DNA from: Polychytrium aggregatum
Lineage: Eukaryota; Chytridiomycota; Chytridiomycetes; Polychytriales
Direction of reading: 5' to 3'
NCBI RefSeq assembly: GCF_025602895.1
Contig: NW_026516216.1
Location: forward strand, 62,001-126,000
DNA length: 64,000 nucleotides
Of the stretch, positions 22,238 to 32,473 are shown one piece after another. The position numbers and the translations under genes are program-made. Below the pieces are notes generated by a model. It was not told the origin of the DNA. It searched no databases and saw only the letters and a program-made list of their open reading frames with translations. Within the stretch, counting starts at the first letter, position 1. Every line of letters begins with the position of its first letter.

Positions 22238-23170
22238 ATGACCATTCGCCACACATCCGACTTTCGCACCGCCACATTGCGATGCTACGCCCTCATCCAT
22301 AGCCTGCGTAAGGTCGCCTCCATATTCAGTGTATCCAAGAGCACCATCCATCGATGGCACCGAGGATGCAAGCTGGATGACCCATCCCGGGTCCCAGCTC
22401 GCAGATCCACTTTCTTCGAGCAGGCATGTCCAGTCATTCGCACCCTGATTGAACAGGACCCGTTCCAGACTGGTCCTGTGTTGCGGTGCAAGCTCGAGTC
22501 CATCCTCCAGAGGAAAGTATCACTCTCACTCTGCCACACTGCCATCCACCGAGCAGGTCTCTCACACAAGAGGGCAACACACCTCTACAAGTCCAAGCGA
22601 CTGGATGAGCGAGTGGCACAGTTCAGGGACCAAGTCCACTCCATCGACCCACGGCGGCTCGTTTTTGTCGATGAGACAGGGATCAGGAAATCCATTTTCC
22701 CTCTTTACGGATACTCACCGAAGGGTGCTCCGCTTCGCCAGCGCAATCACATGAAACACAAGTCTGTCTCGGCTGCATTTGCCATCAACCACTCTGGTGT
22801 GCTGCATCGCATGTACATCCCCACATCATTCAAGACACACTCGATGGTCGAGTTCTTTGAGCGAGCGAGCTTCCCAGACGACTCTGTGATTGTGATGGAC
22901 AATCTCAGCATGCACAAGACAATGGCTGTCTTGGACTGCATCGAGCGCCGAGGATGGTCAGTGATCTTCACCCCACCTGCCTCGCCCGACTTCAATCCCA
23001 TCGAGAACTTCTTTGGGATTGTGAAGCATCAGTACAGGAAGGCAGCAGCGCTGAATGCGTCCGAGGGGTTCAGAGTCGGGATGGTGACCCTGTTTGAGTC
23101 TGCCGTTCGGAGGGTGCTTCCAGATGTCTTCCCACGGCTGATTGAGCGAGCGATGCGCTTCTGGGGTTGA
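22238..23170 (+). CDS. IS630/Tc1-mariner DDE transposase
   Basis: An intronless 310-aa frame. Residues 1-110 hold two helix-turn-helix-like segments (KVASIFSVSKSTIHRWHRG, then CHTAIHRAGLSHKRA) that would bind the inverted repeats. The catalytic core shows FVDETGI (Asp145), IVMDNLSMHK (Asp221) and NPIENFFG (Glu256). The 34 residues between the second Asp and the Glu give the DD34E signature of the Tc1 group. The function is cut-and-paste excision and insertion at TA. Length and all three acidic residues are intact, so it may be active. It lies 56 bp inside the left inverted repeat, and its stop is 249 bp before the Fanzor ATG. Confidence 0.93.
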   Translation: MTIRHTSDFRTATLRCYALIHSLRKVASIFSVSKSTIHRWHRGCKLDDPSRVPARRSTFFEQACPVIRTLIEQDPFQTGPVLRCKLESILQRKVSLSLCHTAIHRAGLSHKRATHLYKSKRLDERVAQFRDQVHSIDPRRLVFVDETGIRKSIFPLYGYSPKGAPLRQRNHMKHKSVSAAFAINHSGVLHRMYIPTSFKTHSMVEFFERASFPDDSVIVMDNLSMHKTMAVLDCIERRGWSVIFTPPASPDFNPIENFFGIVKHQYRKAAALNASEGFRVGMVTLFESAVRRVLPDVFPRLIERAMRFWG

Positions 23171-23287
23171 GTTCCCTCCAATCAAGCCGCCATTTTCACG
23201 CTCAAATCCCTGGCTTCAACCTCTCGGCGATTTTTGAACAGGGTCACTTCCCCAACCAGCCCGCGCAGACGGGTTCCTGCTCTCGGG

Positions 23288-23294
23288 TATAAAT
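23288..23294 (+). promoter_or_regulatory. TATA box of the Fanzor gene
   Basis: tataaat lies 126 bp upstream of the Fanzor ATG inside the gap between the two element genes, followed by a pyrimidine-rich leader. This suggests that the Fanzor has its own promoter rather than being read through from the transposase. Confidence 0.5.
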
Positions 23295-23419
23295 GCCACA
23301 CCTTCGTCCTGCTGCTTTCTTCCCTCACCTCGCCTTGATCTGATCATCGCGCTATTGTACGATAAAAAAGTCTCACCTCTGACCAGTACCACTGGCAGGC
23401 ATCCAGCATCCTCTGCCCC

Positions 23420-25785
23420 ATGCCTCCGAAGCGTAAGGGTACCGGTGATGGCCAGCCTCGGCCACCCAGGCCCAAGAAAGCCAAGTCACAGTCGGAGCCT
23501 GTCTCTGGTTCGTATTCTGATCCCACGCATGCTTGGTCGTCTGTTGCTCCGTCGCTCACCACCACTGCTTCTGCAGATCCAATGGATGTCGATCCCACCG
23601 AGCCTGGTCCCTCATCTGGTCCTGTCAAGCGATGTCCCAAGTGCGATGGCACCGATCATCAGCGAAGCAACACCAACAGGTGTCCCAAATACCGGCCCCT
23701 CAAGAGTTCTGTCGTCCCACTCGTGGATGGAAGGTCATCCGCCCCTCAGTTCAGCTGCTTCAAGCAGACGATGATGGCTGTTGTCTCAATCCCGCTCTCC
23801 GCGACAAGATCCAGGCCACCGTCGAGGCCATGACCCAGATCCAGTTCGAGGCATCCAGGCTGCTCAACCTGCATATCCTCCGGTGCATCGAGCAGGATAT
23901 TCCCATCCCCGTCATCTCCAAGTCCACCCCTGCTTTCATCCGCCAATGCTTCACGATTGTCGAGGCCGATGCCCTCTCGACGTCCAGGGATACCAAGAAA
24001 TACAACGAGCATCTGGTCGCTTCCTTTCGCGACTACCAGACCACTCGGCACGCAGACCTGCCTCCGGCCCCTTGTCTGCCTGATGGTGCTCACAGTCAGC
24101 TTCTCACACTGGCTGTCAATGCCTATGCCACCAACTGCACCACCCACCTCGACCTGGCCTACTGGCGACTCCTTCGTCGCTTTTGTGCTGCTGTCTTCCC
24201 TGCCAACAAGCATAAGCACGAAGCCATCGAGGCCTGTCTCGAGCTCTTCGAGAAACCAGGGCAGACTCCACCCAAGGCCGATCTCGAGTTCCTCTATCCC
24301 GACTTTGGCCACATCCTGGACGAGTTTCGGTACAGCAACGACCAGGACCGCTTCCGGGCCCTCCATCGCCTCTCACACCATGTGAGAATCCTCGCCCGAG
24401 ACAAGATGGTCGACAATGTCCACAAGTGGATCGACTGTGACATGCCCGCCCTCCGAGTCACCGAGCTGCAGCGCCAGGCCAAGCTGGACGAGCTCACTAC
24501 CCAAGGCATTCCCTCCGACGACAAGAGGTTCACCACGGCCAAGTCTGAGCTCGGCACCACCAAGTCCAAGATCAACAAGCTGGCATCCAGGATCAACTGG
24601 GCCCTCAAGCAGCTCGCTCTGGACACTCCTCCGGCCGTGTGCACGATAGTTCCTCTATGTACTGCGAAGGCCAAGTATGTCAAGATTGACACGGTCACTC
24701 TTTGGAATCTCCTTGGTCCAAAGAAGCGCCTTGACCTCACCAGGGACAAGCTCAAGGAAGAAGGTGAGGACGGTGTCAACAACCAGGATCGTCTCTGGCG
24801 CAGTTGCTTCAAGCTGCGTAGTTCCCTCTTCCGTGACCGGGATATCAATCACAAGCTGTTCAACTACGATATCAGCACCGATGGCATTGGATGCACCATC
24901 GGTCTCGTCAAGTTTGTGCCTCGAACCGATCACACCGAGACCATCGAGCCTCCTCCGACTGCCGAGCAGCGCATCCAGGCCCACATCGGCGACCCAGACC
25001 CCGATCGCACCACTTGGATTGGCATCGATCCTGGAGTCGGCTCCATCTTCACGGCGGTCATCCAAGCACCGGGCCACCAAGACGAGGTGGTCTCATTCTC
25101 CAATGGCCACTACCAGCACATGTGTGGCCATACGTCCAACACCAAGTGGCACAATATCATGAAGTATCGACTCAGCATCGAGACCTGGATGTCGACCACC
25201 CCCTCGCCCAAGGTGTCGTCCTCGGAAGCCTTCAAGGTCCATCTCACCCATGTCCTGCAACCGGAGCTGCGAGTGCAGCTCGACTTCCACCTTGGCAAGA
25301 AGGCCCGTCACCATCGATTCACGGGCCACAGGAGACGCCAAGTGGCCGTCGACAGGATGTGCAAGGCCGTCCTGAAGCACGCCCCGATACGGACCGATGT
25401 GGTGATCGCCTTTGGCAATGCGTCATGGCGGCAAGGCAAGGGCTATGCATCCAGCCCTCGGAGGCAGCGGTTTGCTCAGTACTTTGAGCAATTCGAGCAC
25501 CACCGACGCCGTCCCAATCACCATCACGGAAGCGTCAAGGTGGCCTCGACGAACGAGTTCAACACCTCGCAAGTGTGCTCCAAGTGCCTGGAGCCAGTTC
25601 GGTTGGAAGGACTCGATGCGCCCAGTGTTGCGAATTCCCACTTTGTCAGGAGCTGCAAGAATCCCAGCTGCCGGACAGTGTGGAATCGCGACGTCAATGC
25701 GGCGCGCAACATGATCACAGTGTGCAGGTCGATTGTGGAGATCGGAGAGCGACCGGTGGTCTTCACTCGGAGGCTGCCAAAGTGA
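23420..25785 (+). CDS. Fanzor, eukaryotic TnpB-like RNA-guided nuclease
   Basis: The ATG at 23420 opens a basic tail (PPKRK, PRPKKAK; likely nuclear signal) and a zinc-knuckle-like segment (RCPKCDG...NRCPKYRP). The rest is in another frame, entered through a probable intron 23706-23767 (or acceptor at 23764), giving about 767 aa; a frameshift is the alternative. The C-terminal RuvC core has Asp in IGIDPGVGS (25027-25029) and Asp in WNRDVNAARN (25690-25692). The zinc-ribbon cysteines are CSKC and CKNPSC. At the RuvC-II position the sequence reads VVIAFGNASW without Glu, while Glu in TNEFNTS (25555-25557) sits at the alternative Fanzor site. Known Fanzors use an RNA from the element end to cut DNA; activity here is inferred. 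Confidence 0.92.
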
Positions 25786-25871
25786 TCTGTTTTATTTCTT
25801 GTGGCTTTGCTTGACGCAAGCACAGCACATACTACACGTTCATGGAAACGGCTGTGGTGTCCCGTTTTTTT
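25786..25871 (+). ncRNA. Candidate Fanzor guide-RNA scaffold region (right end)
   Basis: In characterised Fanzor and TnpB loci the guide RNA spans the 3' end of the nuclease gene and the right end of the element, with the guide segment reading into the flank. Here only 86 bp separate the stop codon from the end of the right inverted repeat, so the scaffold would lie here, possibly starting within the last codons. Small self-complementary pieces are visible (for example gcttgacgcaagc, 25808-25820). There is no direct evidence of transcription. Confidence 0.35.
25856..25870 (-). repeat. Right terminal inverted repeat
   Basis: GGTGTCCCGTTTTTT on the + strand matches the left repeat exactly in inverse orientation; one further T follows at 25871. 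An AATAAA hexamer lies just outside the element (25875-25880). Confidence 0.85.
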
Positions 25872-26438
25872 CTGAATAAAGTGTACATTCGTGTCCACCA
25901 CAATCGCCATATGGGTAGATTGCCCACGGCTCGGTTCAAAGCAGCTGGGAGCAATTGTGCCCAGCCGGAGCATTGTCGTCTGCGATATGTCTGCTCGCCC
26001 TCACATATTTCTGGCCGTGATTGGTATGAATGAGCGGACCCGGCAGACGGCTATCGTTAGTCGCAGACCAAGCGAGTCCAGCGGTGGCCGAACAATGGCT
26101 GCTCCGAGGTCGTGCATTTGTCAAGCCAAGGCTGTGAGACCACCAAGAAGCTCATTCTCCATACGATCTTCACAAAATCTTGAATTGCCAAGCGGGCGAC
26201 TTGTCGGATATCGAGTCACTTGCCCGTGGCACCGATAGCCCCCCAAGGACGAATCGCTATCTGTGCAGTCGCCACTATAACGCTCAGCGAGCGAGAAGGT
26301 TCCAGTCGTCCCACAACAGCAGCTCGACCAACGGCGACATTCACCTCAAATCACACTCACATCAGTATACCAGGCCTTACGAACCCGCCCGCATACACAG
26401 GCCCGACTGTGCCCCCTCTGAACTTTGGACGCAAGAGC
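25872..26438. other. Intergenic region upstream of the membrane protein gene
   Basis: The 567 bp between the element and the next ATG hold no gene. They must contain the promoter of the downstream gene. A tataacgctc stretch at about 26276-26285 is the nearest TATA-like sequence but is imperfect. Confidence 0.4.
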
Positions 26439-28048
26439 ATGGATGTCAGTCATATATCGGGGATTGTGGGACTGGCTGTGCAGTCCCTGAACATCCTATT
26501 CTCCGCCTACAAGTTTGTCAGACAGCCGGTGCTGTACTACTTTTGCCTGCTGGTGTCGATGTTGGTAAGCTCGGGCCGTGCGCAACGCCATTCGATGGCG
26601 ACCGTGCGATTCGATGGCGGCTGGGATAGAGCTGCATTTGTGTGGCTCGGATTCTCCCAATGATATCGACGGAAGCGTTAGCCGGCTTCCTGTGAGTCCA
26701 CCCGTCCTGTTGCCTCTGAAAGTGGCATACCAGAATTGCGGCAAGTTGGTTCAGTGCGTTGCCCTTTCCGCTCGCCCCATTCCCCTCACCGACTGCTCGA
26801 TATCGCAGTCGGGGATCGAATCATGCAAGCTGATACTGCGTCGCCGCATTGGTCTTTGGCACAGGGAATATCTTCCTACACCACGATGGCCTATCTTACA
26901 CTCGATGCCCCGTTTTCCCTGGACGATTTTGTTCAGGGAGGCCGACTTGAGTACATCATCTATGCGCTCTCCGTGACGCTCTTTATCGTGCTGATTCACC
27001 GAAAGTTTCAAATCATCAAGAGCATTGCGCCGTACTCGATTATTTGGGTAACTGACCTTGGCTGGATGTGTCGGCGTGTTGCTGGGAGCACCACTGGGAG
27101 CATCACTCGGAACATCACTGGGAGCATCACTGGAAGCAGTCTTTGGCACCCTCCCTGGTTCATTTCGGTTCCATTTCTCAAACGGTCCTTGTTCTGGCTC
27201 TGGCATCTCGCTCATTCAGGACCGGGTCTTCCACGCTATTATCGGAACGAGCTGCGCAATGTGCTTGATCTTCACGCAGATCCCGGCGCTTGCCAGGATT
27301 CAAAGCCTGCGATACCTGGGCAGCGGCGTCCTGATCACGGCGGTATTTGTGTCGTCTTCGGCCTTTGGGTTTGTCTTCCATCGCAATCTCAAGAAGATCG
27401 AGGACCAAATGAAGGAAATCTCCCGGCGGCGATCAAGCTCCGATGCAACGAGCATTGTGCTGCTGTGGCTCAAAATGGTTATCATTTCGATCATGCTGAT
27501 GAGGTATGTGCAGATCGCTCGAGATCGGGGCTTGTCGATATCACTCGCGCGATCCCCGATGCCGCCTTGGCAGACATCGTTGCAGAGGCACCTCGATCAG
27601 CTCGACAAGACTGAGCCAGCTCGGCTGGGAGTTCATACGAATGACTAATCAGAGGGCTTCTGGGTGTTGACGAAACCACCATGCCCGACTCAACCATCCC
27701 TCGCCGCCCCTCGCCGCCCCTCGCCGCCCTCATAGCTTCTTCTGCATCGTGGTCTACTTTGCGCTTCTGGGCCTGTACCTGGGCGGGATTTTGGACTTTG
27801 ACGGGTTCCTGCAGGCCACCACTGCCATCCAGCTGGCTGGGGTGCCGCTCTACTTTGGTGGATGCCTCGGATTCCTTGAGACCATCTACATATCGGTCGA
27901 GAATCTGTTCTGCTACGGCGATGGTGCCGTCCCAACCATCAAGTCAACGTACGGGCTGACGACAACCAAACATGCCACGACGGTGATACAAAGTCAAGTG
28001 GCCGAGAAACCAGAGCATAACTCGGCCGATAGTGGACTGATACCCTGA
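26439..28048 (+). CDS. Polytopic membrane protein of unknown family
   Basis: Exon 1 (26439-26564) encodes 42 residues including a hydrophobic helix. Three later exons join in phase: 26809-27047, 27220-27503 and 27736-28048. One or more short exons between 26565 and 26808 could not be placed. The product has about six or seven hydrophobic helices, including IIYALSVTLFIVLIH, GVLITAVFVSSSAFGFVF, LLWLKMVIISIMLM and CIVVYFALLGLYLGG. A basic loop (HRNLKKIEDQMKEISRRR) lies between two helices, and a polar cytosolic-type tail follows the last. The layout resembles seven-helix receptors, but no family motif is recognised. It lies 568 bp downstream of the mobile element, in the same direction. Confidence 0.65.
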
Positions 28049-28521
28049 CCCTCCGTCGCCGCTCGACTTGCCCACGTGCTTATGTACAGTATAGATATAA
28101 TCGGTGTTTTCGATCGGAATTCCCTGTTCTGGATGTGGATGGGACGCGGAGACCTTGGGGCATCTACATCGTTGCCCATGGCACTGCAAAGCGACTCGGT
28201 GGTGAAGAGCCCGGGGTCGCGGTTTGCATCAGAGGACGCATGTTGGTTGTGCCCATCGATGGCGAAGACTCAGGCGCTGCCGAGCGAGCTTCATATGATA
28301 ACGACCGGGGAGGCATGTCCCCAGCCGTGCCTCTAACGGGAAAGTGGATGAATGAATAGATGTATTCATGATCCGGAGGCGAGGGGAGTGGCTGCTGGCT
28401 ATATATGCACGGTGCCCTGTTCCATTTTGTGAGCACTGTATCTAGTGCTGAAGAGTGCGGGCCTGGAAGGTTCGTACAGGCAGACAAATGACAATATATC
28501 CAGGTTGGAAAGGAAGGCGTG
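28049..28521. other. Convergent 3' flanks
   Basis: The 473 bp lie between the stop codons of the membrane protein gene (plus) and the complex I gene (minus). No gene, repeat or clear signal is seen beyond a short tattcatgatc-type A/T-rich patch. Confidence 0.45.
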
Positions 28522-29675
28522 TCAGTATGGGATCAAGAGGAACTCCTGTGGCGTCTGTGGGCTGACACAAACCGACCCAGCACGGCATGCGAACTGTTGT
28601 ATGCGATGCGATGTCATTGCTGTATGTCATTGATGTCGGGCCAACTACTACTTACAGCAAGGACACGGTCGTTGGGGTCCGCCGGATCGGAGCCGAGCTC
28701 GACACGAAGTCCATCGAACGGATAGTCGCGGGCAGCCTGGACAGCAACACAGGAGTGCAAAGGCGATTAGCATACCCGGCTGGATCGGGCTGATTGTGTG
28801 CAACACATGATCGCGATTGGGACGGGCTGGGACGGTGGAAATTGAACTTGGATCGGTGGGCAGTTGCCGCAGATGTGATCGTGACATTCGCAGCGAAAGG
28901 ATGCAGAATGAAAGATCGACGACTGTCCGGGCAATTTGCGGTGCTCGGGTATATAGTCGCTCGATACGCCTGATTTCAAAGGCGTCTCCGAGCAAGAGAA
29001 AGACGGACAACCCGCCACAGGTTGGGCTACAAGCGGACTGGATCGCGTGGGGGGGGGACTCACCGCATGCATGTGCTTTGACGGATCCCAGAGGTAGATG
29101 ACGGTAGCAAAGGTGCCAATGACGCCCAGGAACTTGACGCTGGCCCAGGCGAGCGGGCCCCAATGAGGCTCAGGGCCAATACCCAGCCAGTCGGTCATGG
29201 CGTCTTGGTCATGGAGAATCTCGCCATAGTTTCTGCGTCCCTGCTGATCCCAGTACTTGAAAGGATCTTTGAGCTGAGTCCACTGGAAGGGAACGTCGCG
29301 GGGATAGTCGCCGGTGGGGGCAACGAGCTGGTCGTCAAACTCGCGGTAGTGCCAGTGAGCGGGCGATGGCAGACCCGACTTGTCGGCCGAAGGAAGCCGC
29401 TGGTCGTACTCGGGCCACTTGAGAGGAGCAGCCATCGGGCCGATCGAGGTATTGGGCTTGGGAAGAGGCGTGTAAACAGGGTGGGTCAGAACGGCATCGG
29501 GTTCGTCGACTGGGACCTTGGGGGCCGATGGCGGGACGTGGTTGTTGGACCAGATTTCGGAAGCTGCCGGGAAGCCAGCCTCGGGGGCCTCGCGGTCCTT
29601 GATGTTGTAGCTGTGACGATACGTTGAGCAAGCCGTGTCCAGATGACACCGCGATGGGAGGGCCATGACCGTCAT
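28522..29675 (-). CDS. NDUFB8: NADH:ubiquinone oxidoreductase subunit NDUFB8 (ASHI)
   Basis: Three phase-consistent exons (29675-29064, 28736-28656, 28545-28522) give 238 aa if the ATG at 29675 is right. The basic, acid-poor N-terminus fits a mitochondrial presequence. Family features are the Trp/Pro-rich block DPFKYWDQQGRRNYGE, a single transmembrane helix (ASVKFLGVIGTFATVIYLW) and the tail RDYPFDGLRVELG. NDUFB8 is an accessory subunit in the membrane arm of complex I, in the inner mitochondrial membrane. Uncertain points are the start (another ATG at 29666, or an upstream exon) and the last 24-nt exon (EFLLIPY), which I accept only because it keeps phase. Confidence 0.8.
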
Positions 29676-30613
29676 GACAGTGTTGACAACGGCCGCATCG
29701 CAATCGTTGTCGTTGTCGTTGTCGCGGTATGGATCCAATCGATCCGAGCCGGAGCGTCGAAAAAGCCGTCAGTCCCAGCGCCCGCGATGGCGGTGCATGT
29801 CGATATTCCATGATCCAGCGTGATCCCGGACAGCCCCCAGGTTGTCCCAGCATGAAATGGAACCGTCCAAGCGACAGGGTCCAGGAAAAATCGGTGGTCG
29901 AAGCGGGGCATCGAGGACATTGAAACAAATCGCGATTGTTAGATTCTGTCGCCGAAATGATAGCGCACGCTCGCCGATGTGCCGATGCCTTGAGATGCTT
30001 CAATGGCAAATGTATCGGTGTCTCCCCGAAAGGGCAGTGTGGTAATGCGCTGCATCTGCTTCGTCCGCGATCAAAGCCTCCTGCTTCCGGGATGGCAACG
30101 GGTCTCCCCGGCTGCTGCTATGGCCCCGCCGTCGCGAGCATTCCATATCGGCTGGTTTGGGGGCGCTCGCACAAATGCCTTACCCATACGAGTACGATCG
30201 GGAAGAGACGGCCCCCGAGAAGGCAGCCGGCTTGTTCAGGGCGCGAAGGCCCAGGGCAGCAGAGCGAGCGAGAGCCATCGGGAGGGTAATCGCTTGGGTG
30301 TCGGCGATGGATGCTCGATGGGCAAAAGACAAGTGCGAATCGCTGGCTCTCCACGAAAAAGAAAACCGAGCGAGAGACGGGGGGCAGCGAGGCCGGAGCG
30401 AGAGCGTCCCGGCGAGAGCGCGTTCTGTGTCGCATCTGCGCTGTGTCGGCGCCTCTGGTTCGGGATATATGAAATTCATTCTCCCAGCGCGCCTTGTGTT
30501 CCGATCCAGCTTCTCGGCACAAGTGGGGCATGTATTCGTCCATCGACAACAGCGCGAGTTCCGCATCACAGCCATGGGCGCGAGCAACCAGCAGCCGGCC
30601 CGCTCGGCTCGAC
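29676..30613. other. Intergenic region, no gene seen
   Basis: The 938 bp lie between the start of the NDUFB8 gene and the end of the glycosyltransferase gene, both on the minus strand. The sequence contains GTTGTC-type triplet repeats near 29704-29727 just upstream of the NDUFB8 start. No open frame has a recognisable domain. Confidence 0.45.
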
Positions 30614-32473
30614 TCATTGGCTCTGTGCTTCTTCAGTCGGGCGGATGCGCTGCTCGGCTTGGCCGGCAAAGAGCGGGCAGACGTGGTTCTGATCAAAGGA
30701 CTGCATCAGCTGCCTCCAGGTCCAGTGTCTATGAACTTTCTCGGCCGCTTTCCGCCCAATGACGAGCGAGTCATAGCGGTTGAGGACCATTTCCTTCATG
30801 ACCGGAGCCATGACCCGGGGATCGAGGTCGGCACCGCAACCTGAGGGTGTGCGTTGGGAGCAAGCAAATGGGGGGGGGGCAGGTTAGTTTGCATTCGCGC
30901 CTGGCCTGGGTCTCGATAGCCCTGCCTCCCTCCATCCACCCAGATGATGCCTCTTCGCCGACTCTCAGCATCCTGGAGGCGGCTCCTCACCGTAGTGACT
31001 GCCAAAGTTCAAGCCGATCAGCCGCGTTGGTGGTATCATGACGCAGGTCTCGCGATCACAAAAGTCCTTCATTCCGGAGTACTCTGGTACGATCACTGGC
31101 AAGCCAGTCGCCATCGCCTCCAGCACAGTGAGCCCGAATCCCTCCGAGAAGGATGGGAAAACAAAGCAATCGGCCTCATGGTAGAATCGCGCGATTTCGG
31201 TAGCCGGTCGATCCGCCGCGGCCTCGACGATGACGACTCCAGGCTTGCTGTTCCAATGGTCGTGCTCCCACTGCTGGATCGTTGGCGGGTATCCGCACAC
31301 AATCTTGAGTTCCACATTGATGGTGCGGCCGGATGCTGTCGTGAGTGTGCCTTTGGGAAAGGCAAACGAAAAGGCTTCGAGAACGGCCCTGGTGTTCTTG
31401 CGCCCGCCCCAGACCGAGACCCAGATGAACTGATAGCGATTGGACTCGAGCCGATCAAAGCGATATTTGTACGTAAAGATCTCGGCATCGAATCCATGTG
31501 GAAAGAGATTCACTCGTTTCTGGGCGTCGGGGACGGCCCCGGACAGGAGCTCCTGGCTGAAACGAGTCGGAACAAAGAGCTTCTTTTGAAATCGACTGCT
31601 GCTCGGCTCCAAGAATCTGTTGAACTGGGCACTCGCAGTGGTATGGGGCATTATTGGAACTTCTGAGACCGTCAGGCCGAAATAGTGTGTACTAGGCTTT
31701 GCTGCGAGGCTGTCGATATGGCTGACTCGAAATGTTAGGTTGGGACGCTGATTTGGCTGCCTTGCGCGAATGTTTTCGAGCTCAGGACTCAGCCGAATGT
31801 CGGGTGTCCATGTTTCGAGGATAATGGGCTGATGACAGAGATTAGGGACGATCGATCAGTACGATTTTGCACCCATCGCAGCGCAGCCGTGGTGGTGCAG
31901 CAACCATGTCGTGTGTGAGAGCGGCAAGGCGATTGGTGGATCAAGTCCATAGGATGGTGAGCCGATCGTGCGTGATCTTACATAGCCCAGGCGATCAAGA
32001 TGCAACGCAATGTTCGATGCCACAGTTCCAAACGAGGTGGGCTCTCCGATAGGGCCATCAACCTTGATGGCATACTTGGATCGATCGATCTCGCACAGCT
32101 GCGTATCGTTGAGCGGGCTGCTCGGCTCATCTGCGATGGTAGCCAGCGGGAGTGTTGGCATTGGAACCTGGCACGGCTTTTCGGCGGAGATTCCGTGCTG
32201 GGCATAAATGTCGCTCAGGTAGGGCGGATAGTCGGCATATCGCAAAGTTGCGGTTTCGATGAGCCGATACAGGCGATCGTGAAAGACCAAGTTTCCCTGC
32301 GGAAGCGAGCCCTCATCCCAGATGGTGATGCTGTTGTGGGAGGCGGTGGAGATCATCCAGATCAAGGCGATGACGACTGCCAGGCTAAGCGCTCGCTTGA
32401 ATTGTCGGAATTTCGGGAGCGACAGCGCCAAGCCTGGCTTGGAGAGCAGCGGCGACTTTGGGAAGAGCACCAT
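30614..32473 (-). CDS. Type II membrane GT4-family glycosyltransferase
   Basis: Three phase-consistent exons (32473-31982, 31828-30991, 30840-30614) give 518 aa. A single hydrophobic helix at residues 28-44 after a basic cytosolic tail marks a type II Golgi/ER protein. The C-terminal catalytic half is a GT-B retaining fold. It shows the E-x7-E motif (Glu393 and Glu401 in FSEGFGLTVLEAM), preceded by the strand DCFVFPS and followed by GLPVIVPEYSG. An ITS-type lumenal stem precedes it. Family 4 members transfer mannose, glucose or related sugars from nucleotide donors; the specific substrate cannot be read here. An interrupted reading is ruled out by the clean exon phases. Confidence 0.85.

Larger units (their letters stand above)
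22167..25871 (+). mobile_element. Tc1/mariner-type element carrying a Fanzor nuclease
   Basis: About 3.7 kb bounded by perfect 15-bp terminal inverted repeats (22167-22181 and 25856-25870; cgggacacc core preceded by an A-tract). It contains two genes in the same orientation: a DD34E transposase (22238-23170) and a Fanzor (TnpB-family) protein (23420-25785). The left end is preceded by TA within the flank CCAATA. A matching TA immediately outside the right end is not obvious (it reads CTGAATAAAG), so the exact ends or the target duplication may have decayed. Fanzors are known passengers of eukaryotic DNA transposons. The pairing with a transposase inside one pair of inverted ends is visible here directly. 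Confidence 0.85.

Noticed and set aside
23533-23760. N-terminal extension of the main Fanzor frame upstream of the break
   Set aside because: This is the out-of-frame reading of the zinc-knuckle exon, which is clearly coding in the frame starting at 23420.
30118-30696. Open frames on both strands around 30.1-30.7 kb as a separate gene
   Set aside because: Partly overlaps the last exon of the glycosyltransferase in another frame; the remainder has no recognisable features.
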